From contig JAIFNL010000047.1 of the NCBI GenBank assembly GCA_020047755.1, positions 1-42,302 on the forward strand: a stretch of DNA of 42,302 nucleotides, read 5' to 3'. Source of the stretch: Bacteroidota bacterium. GTDB taxonomy: Bacteria; Bacteroidota; Bacteroidia; Bacteroidales; JAIFNL01. The position numbers and the translations under genes were made by a program. The notes beneath the pieces were generated by a model, which had not been told where the DNA came from, ran no database searches, and saw nothing but the letters and a program-made list of their open reading frames with translations. Shown here in pieces: positions 22,415 to 30,697 of the stretch (within the stretch, counting starts at the first letter, position 1; each line of letters begins with the position of its first letter).

Positions 22415-24568
22415 ATGAAAAAAATCGTATTACTTTACTTATTATCAGTGTTTTTTATTCGTGTTGCCTTGGCAGACGAAGGCATGTGGTTGCCTTTGTT
22501 TTTGAATAAATACAACATCGAAGATATGCAAAAAAAAGGCTTTAAGCTTACTGCTGAAGATATTTACAGCGTAAACAATGCTAGCCTGAAAGACGCAGTT
22601 CCTATTTTTGGCAGAGGCTGCACTAGTGTAATGGTTTCCAATGAGGGCTTGTTGCTTACAAATCACCATTGCGGATATGGTCAAATTCAAGAACATAGCT
22701 CTGTGGAGCACGATTATTTGACCAACGGATTTTGGGCAATGAACAAAGCACAAGAACTTCCAAATCCTGGATTGGCTGTTACTTTTTTAGTGCGAATGGA
22801 AGATGTTACCGAACAGCTACTTAGCGATGTTACTGACGAAATGTCAGAAGAGCAACGCGCTACTATCATTCGCAATAAATCGGCTGAATTAATAAATAAA
22901 GCGGTTATTGGAACTCACTACAAAGCAAAAATAAAACCCTTTTTCTTGGGAAACAGATATTTTTTATTTGTAGAAGAAATTTTTACCGATGTTCGTTTGG
23001 TCGGGACACCACCTTCGGCAATCGGAAAATTTGGAGGTGACACCGACAACTGGATGTGGCCTCGTCATACAGGCGATTTTTCTGTTTTTAGAGTTTATGC
23101 CGATAAAAACAATAAACCTGCTGATTATTCGCAAGATAACGTACCTTACAAACCGAAAAAATTTATGAAAGTTTCGATGAAAGGTGTTCAACAAGGCGAT
23201 TTTACTATGGTTTTGGGTTACCCGGGAACTACTCAAGAGTACTTACCTTCGTATGCCGTCGATTTAATCGAAAAGCTTTACAATCCTCACAAAATAGCCT
23301 TGCGGCAAAAAAGAATTGACATCATGAATTTCGAAATGGAAAAAAGTCCAGCTGTTCGGATTCAGTATTCCGCTAAATATGCGGGAGTTAGCAATTCTTG
23401 GAAAAAATGGATTGGAGAGTCGCGAGGTTTAAAGCGATTGAAAGCTGTTGAAAAGAAACAATTACTCGAAAAAAACTTTCAAGCGTGGGCTGATTCTAAG
23501 CCTGAATTAAAAGCTAAATATGGCAATTTACTATCAGAGTATGAAAAAAACTACGCCGAAATAGGTAAATTTCAGCATATTACAAACTTTATTATCGAAG
23601 GCATTTTTAGTATTGAGGCGATTTCTGTTGTAAGGCGTTTTGAAATTTTATCGGAGATAAATTCAGAAACTACAAAAGAGCATATTGATGCCGACAAAAA
23701 AACATTGCTTACTTGGACAGACGATTTCTTCAAAGATTATTACCAACCTATCGATAAAAAAACTTTTGAAGAAATTTTAAAAATGTATTCAAAAAATGTT
23801 GATTCTAAGTATAAAACAGCTACTTTTCAGTTAATTGACACAAAGTATAAAGGCGACTTTAACAAATTTACTAATTTTGTTTACGAAAAATCAATTTTTG
23901 TTTCAAAGCAAAAATTAATAGATTTTTTAAGTACATTTTCGCACAAATCTGTTAAAAAATTAGTATCCGATCCTATTTTTGTCCTTTTTCTTGAGATTAG
24001 AACAATGTATATTAATGAGATTGACGCAAAGTACGTACAACTTCAAAATGCTGTAAACGTGTTAGATAGAAAATATATGCAAGGACTTATAGAAATGAAT
24101 CCTAATAAAATATATTATCCCGATGCTAATTTCACAATGCGTGTTTCGTATGGGAAAGTAGATGATTATATGCCTAAAAATGGTGTTAAATACTTAGCTT
24201 TCACTACAATAGATGGAATTATTGAAAAGGACAATCCAGAAATTTACGATTACGATGTGCCTCAAAAATTGAAACAACTCTATGAAGCTAAAGACTATGG
24301 AAAATATGGGCAAAATGGACAAATGAATGTTTGTTTTACTGCATCGAACCACACAACTGGCGGTAATTCAGGGAGTCCCGTAATAGATGCAAACGGGAAT
24401 TTATTGGGTTTGAACTTTGATAGAAATTGGGAAGGAACCATGTCGGACATAATGTATGACCCTGAGCAGTGCCGAAATATTACCTTAGATATTCGCTATG
24501 CACTTTTTATCATCGACAAGTTTGCAGGTGCAGGGCATTTGGTGGAAGAAATGGAGCTTGTTTATTAG
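22415..24568 (+). CDS. S46 family dipeptidyl-peptidase, DPP11-like
   Basis: This 717-residue protein has a signal peptide cleaved after residue 20 (VALA then DEGMWLP, the usual S46 mature start). The chymotrypsin-like triad is visible: His85 in LTNHHCGYGQ, Asp221 in RHTGDFSVFRVY, and Ser652 in TGGNSGSP. The length matches DPP7/DPP11 (about 710-720). Position Ser+18 is Arg670 in NFDRNWEG. In Porphyromonas enzymes this residue is Arg in DPP11 (Asp/Glu at P1) and Gly in DPP7 (hydrophobic P1), so acidic specificity is inferred. The enzyme should act in the periplasm, releasing dipeptides for uptake, which fits an amino-acid-using anaerobe. A candidate promoter lies at 22236-22268 and a strong terminator follows. 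Confidence 0.93.
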   Translation: MKKIVLLYLLSVFFIRVALADEGMWLPLFLNKYNIEDMQKKGFKLTAEDIYSVNNASLKDAVPIFGRGCTSVMVSNEGLLLTNHHCGYGQIQEHSSVEHDYLTNGFWAMNKAQELPNPGLAVTFLVRMEDVTEQLLSDVTDEMSEEQRATIIRNKSAELINKAVIGTHYKAKIKPFFLGNRYFLFVEEIFTDVRLVGTPPSAIGKFGGDTDNWMWPRHTGDFSVFRVYADKNNKPADYSQDNVPYKPKKFMKVSMKGVQQGDFTMVLGYPGTTQEYLPSYAVDLIEKLYNPHKIALRQKRIDIMNFEMEKSPAVRIQYSAKYAGVSNSWKKWIGESRGLKRLKAVEKKQLLEKNFQAWADSKPELKAKYGNLLSEYEKNYAEIGKFQHITNFIIEGIFSIEAISVVRRFEILSEINSETTKEHIDADKKTLLTWTDDFFKDYYQPIDKKTFEEILKMYSKNVDSKYKTATFQLIDTKYKGDFNKFTNFVYEKSIFVSKQKLIDFLSTFSHKSVKKLVSDPIFVLFLEIRTMYINEIDAKYVQLQNAVNVLDRKYMQGLIEMNPNKIYYPDANFTMRVSYGKVDDYMPKNGVKYLAFTTIDGIIEKDNPEIYDYDVPQKLKQLYEAKDYGKYGQNGQMNVCFTASNHTTGGNSGSPVIDANGNLLGLNFDRNWEGTMSDIMYDPEQCRNITLDIRYALFIIDKFAGAGHLVEEMELVY

Positions 24569-24584
24569 AAAAAATTATAGAAAT

Positions 24585-24619
24585 AAAAAAAACGTGCTAA
24601 AATTTTAGCACGTTTTTTT
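24585..24619. terminator. Perfect bidirectional hairpin terminator
   Basis: AACGTGCTAAAA (24591-24602) is followed directly by its exact complement TTTTAGCACGTT (24603-24614), flanked by an A-run on the left and a T-run on the right. It can end transcription on both strands and sits between the converging peptidase and citF genes. Confidence 0.88.
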
Positions 24620-24630
24620 GTTTAAAAATA

Positions 24631-26187
24631 TTATAAAACTTGTCGAACGCAGTCAATCACAGTTCCATCTACCCATTTTATGGCTGCAATTACTTTTTCT
24701 CCAAGCTTAGGAAGCGCAGGTTTTCCACAAATTGCTTCTGCTTCTTCTTTTAATTCTTGAATTGTTTTGAGCGGCAAGCCTGAATTTTGGGCTTTTTCAA
24801 TCAAATCGGTGCGAAGCGGGTTTATTGCAATTCCGCGCTCGGTAATGATTACGTCTATCAATTCGCCCGGACCACAAAGTGTTGTAACTTCCTCACGGAC
24901 AACTGGAATTCTATCTCTAAACAGAGGAATTGGCAGAATAACGGTTTTAGAAAACAAGCAATTTTGCCAGCCGCCGATTCCATGGAGCATATAACCATCG
25001 GAATGTGTTACTACGTTGGCATTGAAATTTACATCTACTTCGGTTGCTCCAAGTATCACTACATCAACTAATTGAGCGAAGTTTCCTTTTCCATGATAAT
25101 TGTAGCTTGTAAATGGGCTTGTCCACACATGGTTGGCATTATCGCGCATCGAACGAACTCCATCTAAATCAAATGTTTGACCATCTAAAATATATTCAAT
25201 TAAGCCTTCTTCGAGCATATCTACTAAATATTTATTACTTCCTCCACGTGCAAAGCGTGCTTTTATGCCCTTTTCGCGCATAATTTTGGCAAAATAATCA
25301 CTTACTGCCAGCGAAGTTCCACCCGCACCGCTTTGAAAACTAAACCCGTCTTTTATTATTCCCGTTACATCACAAAATTTGGCAGTCAATTCGGCAAGAT
25401 ACAATCGGTCTGGACTTTTTGTAATTTCAGTGGTTCCCGAAACTATTTTTTCTGGGATACCTATTTTATCCATAACAACCACAAAATCAACATAATTTCC
25501 TTGAATTTGCCAAGGAATACATGGAAATTGAACAAAATTATCTGTTACAACTATCACTTTTTCAGCATATTGCGAATCTGCTAGCGCAAAGCCAAGCAAG
25601 CCACTGGTCGAAACACCATTTACACCGTTTGCATTTCCAAAACAATCTGACGACGATGCGCCAATTACGGCAATGTCTATTTTCACTTCACCATCTTGAA
25701 CTGCTTGATATCTACCGCCATGCGAACGCAAAATTGCGGTTCCTTGCATTTTGCCTTGCGATGCGTATTTGCCCAAAATTCCGTTCATACTTCCTTCGAT
25801 GTGGCTTATTGTGCCGTCTTCCAAATACTTAAGTACTGGTTCGTGGCAAGGAAATGAAGCTGACGGGAACCAGCGAAGATTTTTAATTCCAAGTTCGTGT
25901 GCAACATCAAATATCTGATTAGCAATCAAATCGCCATTTCTAAAGTGGTGGTGAGTAGAGATGGTCATACCATCTTTTAACCCCGATTTTATAAGAGCTT
26001 CTTTCAGCGAAGCCACTTGCTTGTTGCCATCTTGCGGGAAATTTGCTATGCTCTGAATTGTTGGAGCATGCTTTTTGCCTTGCGGTATATATTTTCCAAT
26101 TCCCTGATACGGAACATGGTTTTCGCCATTTATTACGGTAGGAACAAGTCGTCCTGCTGCATTTTTTACAAAATTTGAACTAGACAT
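24631..26187 (-). CDS. citF: Citrate lyase alpha subunit (citrate CoA-transferase)
   Basis: This 518-residue protein matches CitF in length and along its whole span: GRLVPTVINGENHVPYQG near the start, HHHFRNGD, GAGGTSLAVSDYF, then CGPGELIDVIITERGIAINPLR near the end. CitF exchanges acetyl on the acyl carrier protein for citrate; CitE then cleaves citryl-ACP to oxaloacetate, and CitD is the carrier. No citC, citD, citE, citX or citG lies beside it, and terminators lie on both sides. Either the partners are elsewhere, or the protein acts as a stand-alone CoA-transferase of this fold on another substrate. The family call is firm; the reaction in this cell is less so. Confidence 0.9.
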   Translation of the reverse strand: MSSSNFVKNAAGRLVPTVINGENHVPYQGIGKYIPQGKKHAPTIQSIANFPQDGNKQVASLKEALIKSGLKDGMTISTHHHFRNGDLIANQIFDVAHELGIKNLRWFPSASFPCHEPVLKYLEDGTISHIEGSMNGILGKYASQGKMQGTAILRSHGGRYQAVQDGEVKIDIAVIGASSSDCFGNANGVNGVSTSGLLGFALADSQYAEKVIVVTDNFVQFPCIPWQIQGNYVDFVVVMDKIGIPEKIVSGTTEITKSPDRLYLAELTAKFCDVTGIIKDGFSFQSGAGGTSLAVSDYFAKIMREKGIKARFARGGSNKYLVDMLEEGLIEYILDGQTFDLDGVRSMRDNANHVWTSPFTSYNYHGKGNFAQLVDVVILGATEVDVNFNANVVTHSDGYMLHGIGGWQNCLFSKTVILPIPLFRDRIPVVREEVTTLCGPGELIDVIITERGIAINPLRTDLIEKAQNSGLPLKTIQELKEEAEAICGKPALPKLGEKVIAAIKWVDGTVIDCVRQVL

Positions 26188-26313
26188 TTTATTGAAAATG
26201 AGGTTTATAGCTTTGTTTTTTTCAAAAAAAAGATTATTTATCGAATTGTAAAAGTAATACTTTACTTTTTTATTTCTTTTATAAAAAATATGTTTAAGAA
26301 TATGTTCTCAAAA

Positions 26314-26356
26314 AAAAACGCAAGTTTAAGATATACATCATTAAACTTGCGTTTTT
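26314..26356 (-). terminator. Perfect 16-bp hairpin terminator after the prohibitin gene
   Basis: AAAAACGCAAGTTTAA (26314-26329) pairs exactly with TTAAACTTGCGTTTTT (26341-26356) around an 11-base loop. On the minus strand it is followed by a U-run. It begins 21 bases past the stop codon of the prohibitin-like gene and separates it from citF. Confidence 0.88.
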
Positions 26357-26377
26357 AATAAATTAAGCGATTGATTT

Positions 26378-27202
26378 TTAGTTATTTCCAAGAATTAAAG
26401 GCAAACCATCGCCGCCACTTCCTATAATAACTGTTTTTGAATTTGGAGATTTTGATAATTCTATGGTCGCTTCTATACCACGCATTTTCAAAAGTGCAGG
26501 AGTTAAACTGCTGTTTATAATTGCGTTAGCTCTTGCTTCACCTTCGGCAGCAATACGCTTTCTTTCGGCTTCGCTTTTTTCGCTTTCAAGCCTAAACTGG
26601 TATGCTAAAGCTTCTTGCTCTTGTTGCAATTTCGATTCGATAGCAGCTTTTATCTTTTCTGGCAAAATAATACTTCTGATAAGCAATGCGCGCATATCAA
26701 TATTATTTACTTCGCTTCCAAGTATCGCTTTAGTTTCGCTAATTATTTTAGCTTCAACTTCTTGGCGTTTTGTTGCATAAATCTCTTCGGCTGTATAACG
26801 TCCCATTACACTTCGTACCGACGAACGTACTTCGGGAGCTACTAGACGTGTAATATAATCATTACCAAACTTTTCGTGAAGATAACCGATGCGCTCATGG
26901 ATAGGATTGAAACGAACCGAAATTTCTACTCTCACAGTAAGACCGTTTTTGTCTAAAACTTCCATTTCTTCTTCTACCTTCTGCTCGCGTACATCATAGA
27001 CATACAGCGTATTCCAAGGAGCTATGATATGAAAACCGGCATTAAATATTTCGTCTTTTGCCAAACCAGAAGTGAATTTTCTAAAAATTACACCTTTTTC
27101 CCCTGGTTCTAGCGTTTTGAAAATATTGTTGCTCAGTATTATAACAAATATTAACCCTACTGCTATTATTACAATTAGAGGAGATAGTTTACTATTTTTC
27201 AT
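26378..27202 (-). CDS. Prohibitin/SPFH-domain membrane protein
   Basis: The ATG at 27202 gives 274 residues and starts with a short basic end and one membrane segment (about 7-27). An in-frame upstream start at 27241 would add an unlikely 13-residue lysine-rich extension. The rest is an SPFH (band 7) domain of the prohibitin type, recognisable by LEPGEKGVIFRKFTSGL, FHIIAPWNTLYVYDVREQK, DKNGLTVRVEISVRF, then VRSVMGRYTAEEIYATKR. A helical region rich in Glu, Ala and Arg follows (ESKLQQEQEALAYQFRLESEKSEAERKRIAAEGEA). Prohibitins form large ring or cage assemblies in the membrane and are linked to membrane-protease control. No NfeD or FtsH partner is adjacent. It is transcribed alone and ends at a strong terminator. 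Confidence 0.9.
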   Translation of the reverse strand: MKNSKLSPLIVIIAVGLIFVIILSNNIFKTLEPGEKGVIFRKFTSGLAKDEIFNAGFHIIAPWNTLYVYDVREQKVEEEMEVLDKNGLTVRVEISVRFNPIHERIGYLHEKFGNDYITRLVAPEVRSSVRSVMGRYTAEEIYATKRQEVEAKIISETKAILGSEVNNIDMRALLIRSIILPEKIKAAIESKLQQEQEALAYQFRLESEKSEAERKRIAAEGEARANAIINSSLTPALLKMRGIEATIELSKSPNSKTVIIGSGGDGLPLILGNN

Positions 27203-27666
27203 TTTTATCGTTTTTAGTTTAATTTTTTTATAAAATAGCAATTCGTTTTAGATTACTAATTTTATATTTTTCAAATTTCAAATATGAAATTTTATTTGTG
27301 CGAAAATACTATTTTTTTGTGAAATTAAAAGTATTTTTCTTATTAAATTCTTTTAATTATATTTATTTAACATATTTTTTTTTATAACCTTATAATTTGC
27401 TTTCTACTAATCAGTTAATTTCTTTTTTTCCTTTTTTTTAAATTTTTATTAGCCTAAATGTGATTAATGTTTGTAAATTTGCCAATTATTAATAATTTTG
27501 AGCTTTAAATTTTTCTCTTTTAAGATTTTATTTATTATTTTCAAATGAACTTTTTGTATTGAATGATATAATTTGTTCATTATTAATCTATTAAATTGAA
27601 AATCTTCTAAAAAAATATTTAATTGATTAAGAGTAATATAAATATATAATAAATTAGGAACAGACA
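27203..27666. promoter_or_regulatory. Divergent intergenic region with palindrome and -7-like element
   Basis: This region lies between the prohibitin-like gene (minus) and the nucleoside phosphorylase gene (plus). It is very AT-rich and contains no gene I can support. AAATTTCA (27273-27280) and TGAAATTT (27285-27292) form a perfect inverted repeat with a 4-base spacer, 71 bases upstream of the prohibitin ATG and so in operator position. TAAATTTG (27474-27481) matches the -7 consensus in the direction of the phosphorylase but lacks a clear -33 element and would imply a leader of about 180 bases. Confidence 0.35.
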
Positions 27667-28542
27667 ATGAAAAAAATAGGAGAATCGGAGCTAATTCTAA
27701 ATAACGATGGCAGTATTTTTCATTTGCATTTGCTACCCGGCGATATTGCACAAGATATAATACTTGTGGGCGATCAAGATAGAGTGGAGGTAATTTCTGC
27801 ATACTTTGACAAAGTAGAAGTAAAGAAAAAAAATAGAGAATTTGTAACGCATACAGGATATTACAAGGGCAAGCGACTTTCTGTTATTTCTACAGGAATA
27901 GGTACGGATAATGTTGATATTGTTATAAATGAGTTAGATGCAATAACCAATATCGATTTAAATTTGCGTGTTGAAAAAAGTGAAAAAAAATCGCTTACTT
28001 TTGTTAGAATCGGCACTTCGGGGGCTTTACAGTCTGATATTCCGGTAGATACGCCTGTGGTTTCTAAATATGCAATTGGTTTTGATGGAATGCTCAATTT
28101 TTATGCTGGTAGAAATTCTGTTGCTGATTTGCAAATGGAGAGCGCATTCAAAAAATTTGTTGATTGGAATCAACTTTTGGCTTCTCCCTATTTTGTAAAA
28201 GCTTCTGATAGAGTTTTTAACACAATTGCAAATGACTTTAGAAGCGGTATAACCATCTCTGCTAATGGATTTTATGGTCCTCAAGGACGAGTTTTGCGCT
28301 TGCCAATTGTAGATGCAAATTTGAATGAAAAAATTAGTAATTTTGATTATAATGGAATGAAAATTACCAATTATGAAATGGAAAGCTCTGCTATTTATGG
28401 ACTTTCTGCTCTTTTAGGTCATGAGGCTGTTACCGTTTGCAATATTATTGCCAACCGAATGAGAAAAGAATACAGCAAAGATTATAAAAAATCACTTAAA
28501 ATTTTAATAGAAAGCGTTTTAGATAGATTAGCTGATGCTTAG
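27667..28542 (+). CDS. Nucleoside phosphorylase, uridine-phosphorylase-like
   Basis: This 291-residue cytoplasmic enzyme belongs to the PNP/UDP phosphorylase family, which splits nucleosides with phosphate to a free base and (deoxy)ribose 1-phosphate. The phosphate-site motif appears as VGDQDRVEVI (residues about 34-43), STGIGTDNVDIV is the strand-loop near 77-88, and FVRIGTSGALQ is the central glycine-rich motif near 117-127. NYEMESSAIYGL near 237-248 carries the Met-Glu that binds ribose and matches the NYEMES form of uridine phosphorylase rather than purine enzymes. Base preference remains an inference. It stands alone, with 425 bp before the next gene. Confidence 0.87.
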   Translation: MKKIGESELILNNDGSIFHLHLLPGDIAQDIILVGDQDRVEVISAYFDKVEVKKKNREFVTHTGYYKGKRLSVISTGIGTDNVDIVINELDAITNIDLNLRVEKSEKKSLTFVRIGTSGALQSDIPVDTPVVSKYAIGFDGMLNFYAGRNSVADLQMESAFKKFVDWNQLLASPYFVKASDRVFNTIANDFRSGITISANGFYGPQGRVLRLPIVDANLNEKISNFDYNGMKITNYEMESSAIYGLSALLGHEAVTVCNIIANRMRKEYSKDYKKSLKILIESVLDRLADA

Positions 28543-28967
28543 CAAAATTTCATAGCGAGTAGTTTTTACGAATTTTCATTTTAGAATGCAGTTTTTTTGC
28601 TGTAAATTAACTTTTTAGATGTAAAATTCAAAATTTGCGAGCATTCTCGTTATTTTGTAAATGACACTTCTAAACAGCATGTTTAGTTGTGTATATTTTG
28701 TTGAAATAGGCTTGATGGAAATAAATGCGAATGTAAACTTTTTTCTGTTTTTGTTGAAAATCTTAATTTTTATGTGTTTACTGAAAAATGCAAATTGTTT
28801 TGCTTGTTTTAAATTGTAACCAAAATTAATTGTATATTTTGTTTTGCTAAGTGCTTAAAAATAAGCAAGTAGCTGCGGTTTTGTTCAAAAATAAATACTA
28901 ATGGTGCTTATTTTAACCAAAACAAGAAATAGACATTCATTTTTTTTTACTATTAATTTGTAATTAT
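28543..28967. other. Intergenic stretch with no supported gene
   Basis: These 425 bases hold no convincing ORF or RNA gene. The 12-base string GTATATTTTGTT occurs twice (28691-28702 and 28832-28843), and TGCTTA/TAAGCA (28852-28857 and 28862-28867) makes a small hairpin with a 4-base loop. These may be promoter pieces or chance in AT-rich DNA. Confidence 0.4.
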
Positions 28968-29837
28968 ATGATTGAGGATAAAGAACTTAAAGCTCTTATT
29001 AGTCTTTTGGAAGATCCAAGCGAAGATGTTTTTATGGTTGTTAACGACAAGCTTAAAAGCATGGGAACTCTCATTATTCCTCAATTAGAGCATGCTTGGG
29101 AAAACACCCTCAATCTGTTCTATCAAGATAGGATTGAAAATTTGATTCAAGATATTCAATTTAGCGAGCTTACTTTTGAATTGAAAAATTGGACTGAAAA
29201 AGGCTCGCACGATTTGTTGCTCGGTTCGTTTTTGGTTTCTAAATATAAGTATCCTACACTCGATTTTGAAACCACTCGTAGGCAGGTAGATTCTTTAATT
29301 TCCGATGTATTAGAAATTTACGATGAACGATTTACACCTTTAGAAAAAATTAAAGTCATCAATCACATTGTTTTTGATGTGCATCGATTTTCTCGAAACG
29401 ACACCCATTTTTATGCAATAAACAACTCGTATTTGAATAAAGTTTTAGAAACAAAAAAAGGTAATTCTTTAACGCTGGCTATTGTTTATTTACTTATAGC
29501 TCAGGCATTAAAGCTACCTGTTTATGGTGTTAATTTACCTAAAAATTTTATTTTGGCTTTCATGGACGAACGCTGTGAAGATGAGCGTTTTAAAGACGAT
29601 GTTTTATTTTATATCAATCCTTTTAATAGAGGTGCTGTTCTGGGAAAACGAGAAATTGACCATTTTTTAATTCATCAGCAATTGCCATCTAAATTAGAGT
29701 ATTATGCTCCATGCAAAGTTGCAGTTATTATTTATCGATTATTTTTGAGCTTGGTTTTTTCTTACGAGCAAAAAGGTCAAAAGACTGATGTTAAGGCTAT
29801 TGGACAATTATCCGAAATCATAAAAGCTCACTTGTAA
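28968..29837 (+). CDS. SirB1/transglutaminase-like (Transglut_core2) family protein
   Basis: This 289-residue protein has no signal peptide. The N-terminal part (about 1-95) is helical and resembles the HEAT-like start of Bacteroidota members. The rest matches the SirB1 family: LISDVLEIYDERFTPLEKIKVINHIVF, then HFYAINNSYLNKVLETKKGNSLTLAIVYLLIA and LPVYGVNLPKNFILAF. In families with catalysis a Cys sits before the helix beginning here with SLTLA, and a His in the GHF turn; this protein has neither (GNSLTL and PKNFI). It is therefore probably a non-enzymatic member. Family members are often found near protein-methylation or polyketide genes, but nothing nearby gives a hint here. Confidence 0.8.
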   Translation: MIEDKELKALISLLEDPSEDVFMVVNDKLKSMGTLIIPQLEHAWENTLNLFYQDRIENLIQDIQFSELTFELKNWTEKGSHDLLLGSFLVSKYKYPTLDFETTRRQVDSLISDVLEIYDERFTPLEKIKVINHIVFDVHRFSRNDTHFYAINNSYLNKVLETKKGNSLTLAIVYLLIAQALKLPVYGVNLPKNFILAFMDERCEDERFKDDVLFYINPFNRGAVLGKREIDHFLIHQQLPSKLEYYAPCKVAVIIYRLFLSLVFSYEQKGQKTDVKAIGQLSEIIKAHL

Positions 29838-29870
29838 CTAGTCATTGTTTTTTTTATAAGCTAAAATTTT

Positions 29871-29901
29871 AAATATAAATTTTTATAACAAATTTATATT
29901 T
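29871..29901. terminator. AT-only hairpin between converging genes
   Basis: AAATATAAATTT (29871-29882) pairs exactly with AAATTTATATTT (29890-29901) around seven bases, followed by a T-run. It lies between the converging SirB1-like and metallo-hydrolase genes and overlaps the stop codon of the latter. With no G or C in the stem it would be a weak terminator, and in AT-rich DNA it may be accidental. Confidence 0.4.
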
Positions 29902-30682
29902 TTTCAATAATCTCAATCTTCCCATTTTTTATTACAATTTGTTGCTCGTCAAAAGCAAAAAATACATTTTCGGGTAGTGCTTTCGATTCTACCTCGTGTT
30001 TTCCCATCAAATGAGAAATATGCGTGAGAAACGCTTTTTTAGGTTTTACTTTCTTTATAAGTTCTAAGCTCTCTGCTAAGCTAAAATGCGAAATGTGTTT
30101 TTCTTTCCTTAATGCGTTGATTATTAATACATCTAATCCTTCTAACTTTTTTGTTTCGAGTACTAAATTAGTGTCAGTTAGGTAAGCACAATTTCCTATT
30201 TTAAAGCCCAAAATTGGCAATTTGTGATGAAAAATACGGATAGGTTCTATGGCAACTGTGCCAATAAAAAAAGTTTCTTCGGCTATTTCGTGCAAATTCA
30301 TTTTAGGTATTCCTGGATACTTCAACTCGGCAAAAACATACGCATATTCGCGTTTTATGGCAGAATGAACGCGTTTTTCGGCATAAATATCACATGCTTT
30401 TTTCATTACATAATTGAAAGCTCTCACATCGTCCAATCCGCCAATATGGTCTTTATGTTCATGCGTAAGTAGCACAGCATCAAGTTTTTCTATCTTTGCA
30501 CGAAGCATTTGCTGCCTAAAATCGGGACCGGCATCAATTAACAAGTTTTGTCCATTTAGTTCAATCAAAACCGAACTTCGTAAACGCTTGTCTTTACTAT
30601 CAGAAGAGCTACAAACATCACATTTACAAGCAATAACAGGTACACCTTGCGATGTACCTGTTCCTAAAAAAGTTATTTTCAT
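29894..30682 (-). CDS. MBL-fold metallo-hydrolase, PhnP-like
   Basis: This 262-residue protein has the metallo-beta-lactamase motif THEHKDHIGG (His74, His76, Asp78, His79). Before it lies FLGTGTSQGVPVIACKCDVC, whose Cys19, Cys21 and Cys24 match the structural zinc site of PhnP, a cyclic phosphodiesterase. Further metal ligands are expected at HHK (about 152-153) and in the LTDTN strand. A late His in LTHISHLMGKHE completes the fold. The family hydrolyses cyclic or other phosphodiesters; no phosphonate genes are nearby, so the natural substrate is open. It starts 15 bp after the thioredoxin-domain gene and is likely co-transcribed with it. Confidence 0.88.
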   Translation of the reverse strand: MKITFLGTGTSQGVPVIACKCDVCSSSDSKDKRLRSSVLIELNGQNLLIDAGPDFRQQMLRAKIEKLDAVLLTHEHKDHIGGLDDVRAFNYVMKKACDIYAEKRVHSAIKREYAYVFAELKYPGIPKMNLHEIAEETFFIGTVAIEPIRIFHHKLPILGFKIGNCAYLTDTNLVLETKKLEGLDVLIINALRKEKHISHFSLAESLELIKKVKPKKAFLTHISHLMGKHEVESKALPENVFFAFDEQQIVIKNGKIEIIEKI

Positions 30683-30697
30683 GCAATTTTTTTTTGT

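Noticed and set aside
27464-27802. Minus-strand open frame of 112 codons overlapping the phosphorylase start
   Set aside because: It overlaps the conserved N-terminus of the phosphorylase in antisense and has a low-complexity product.
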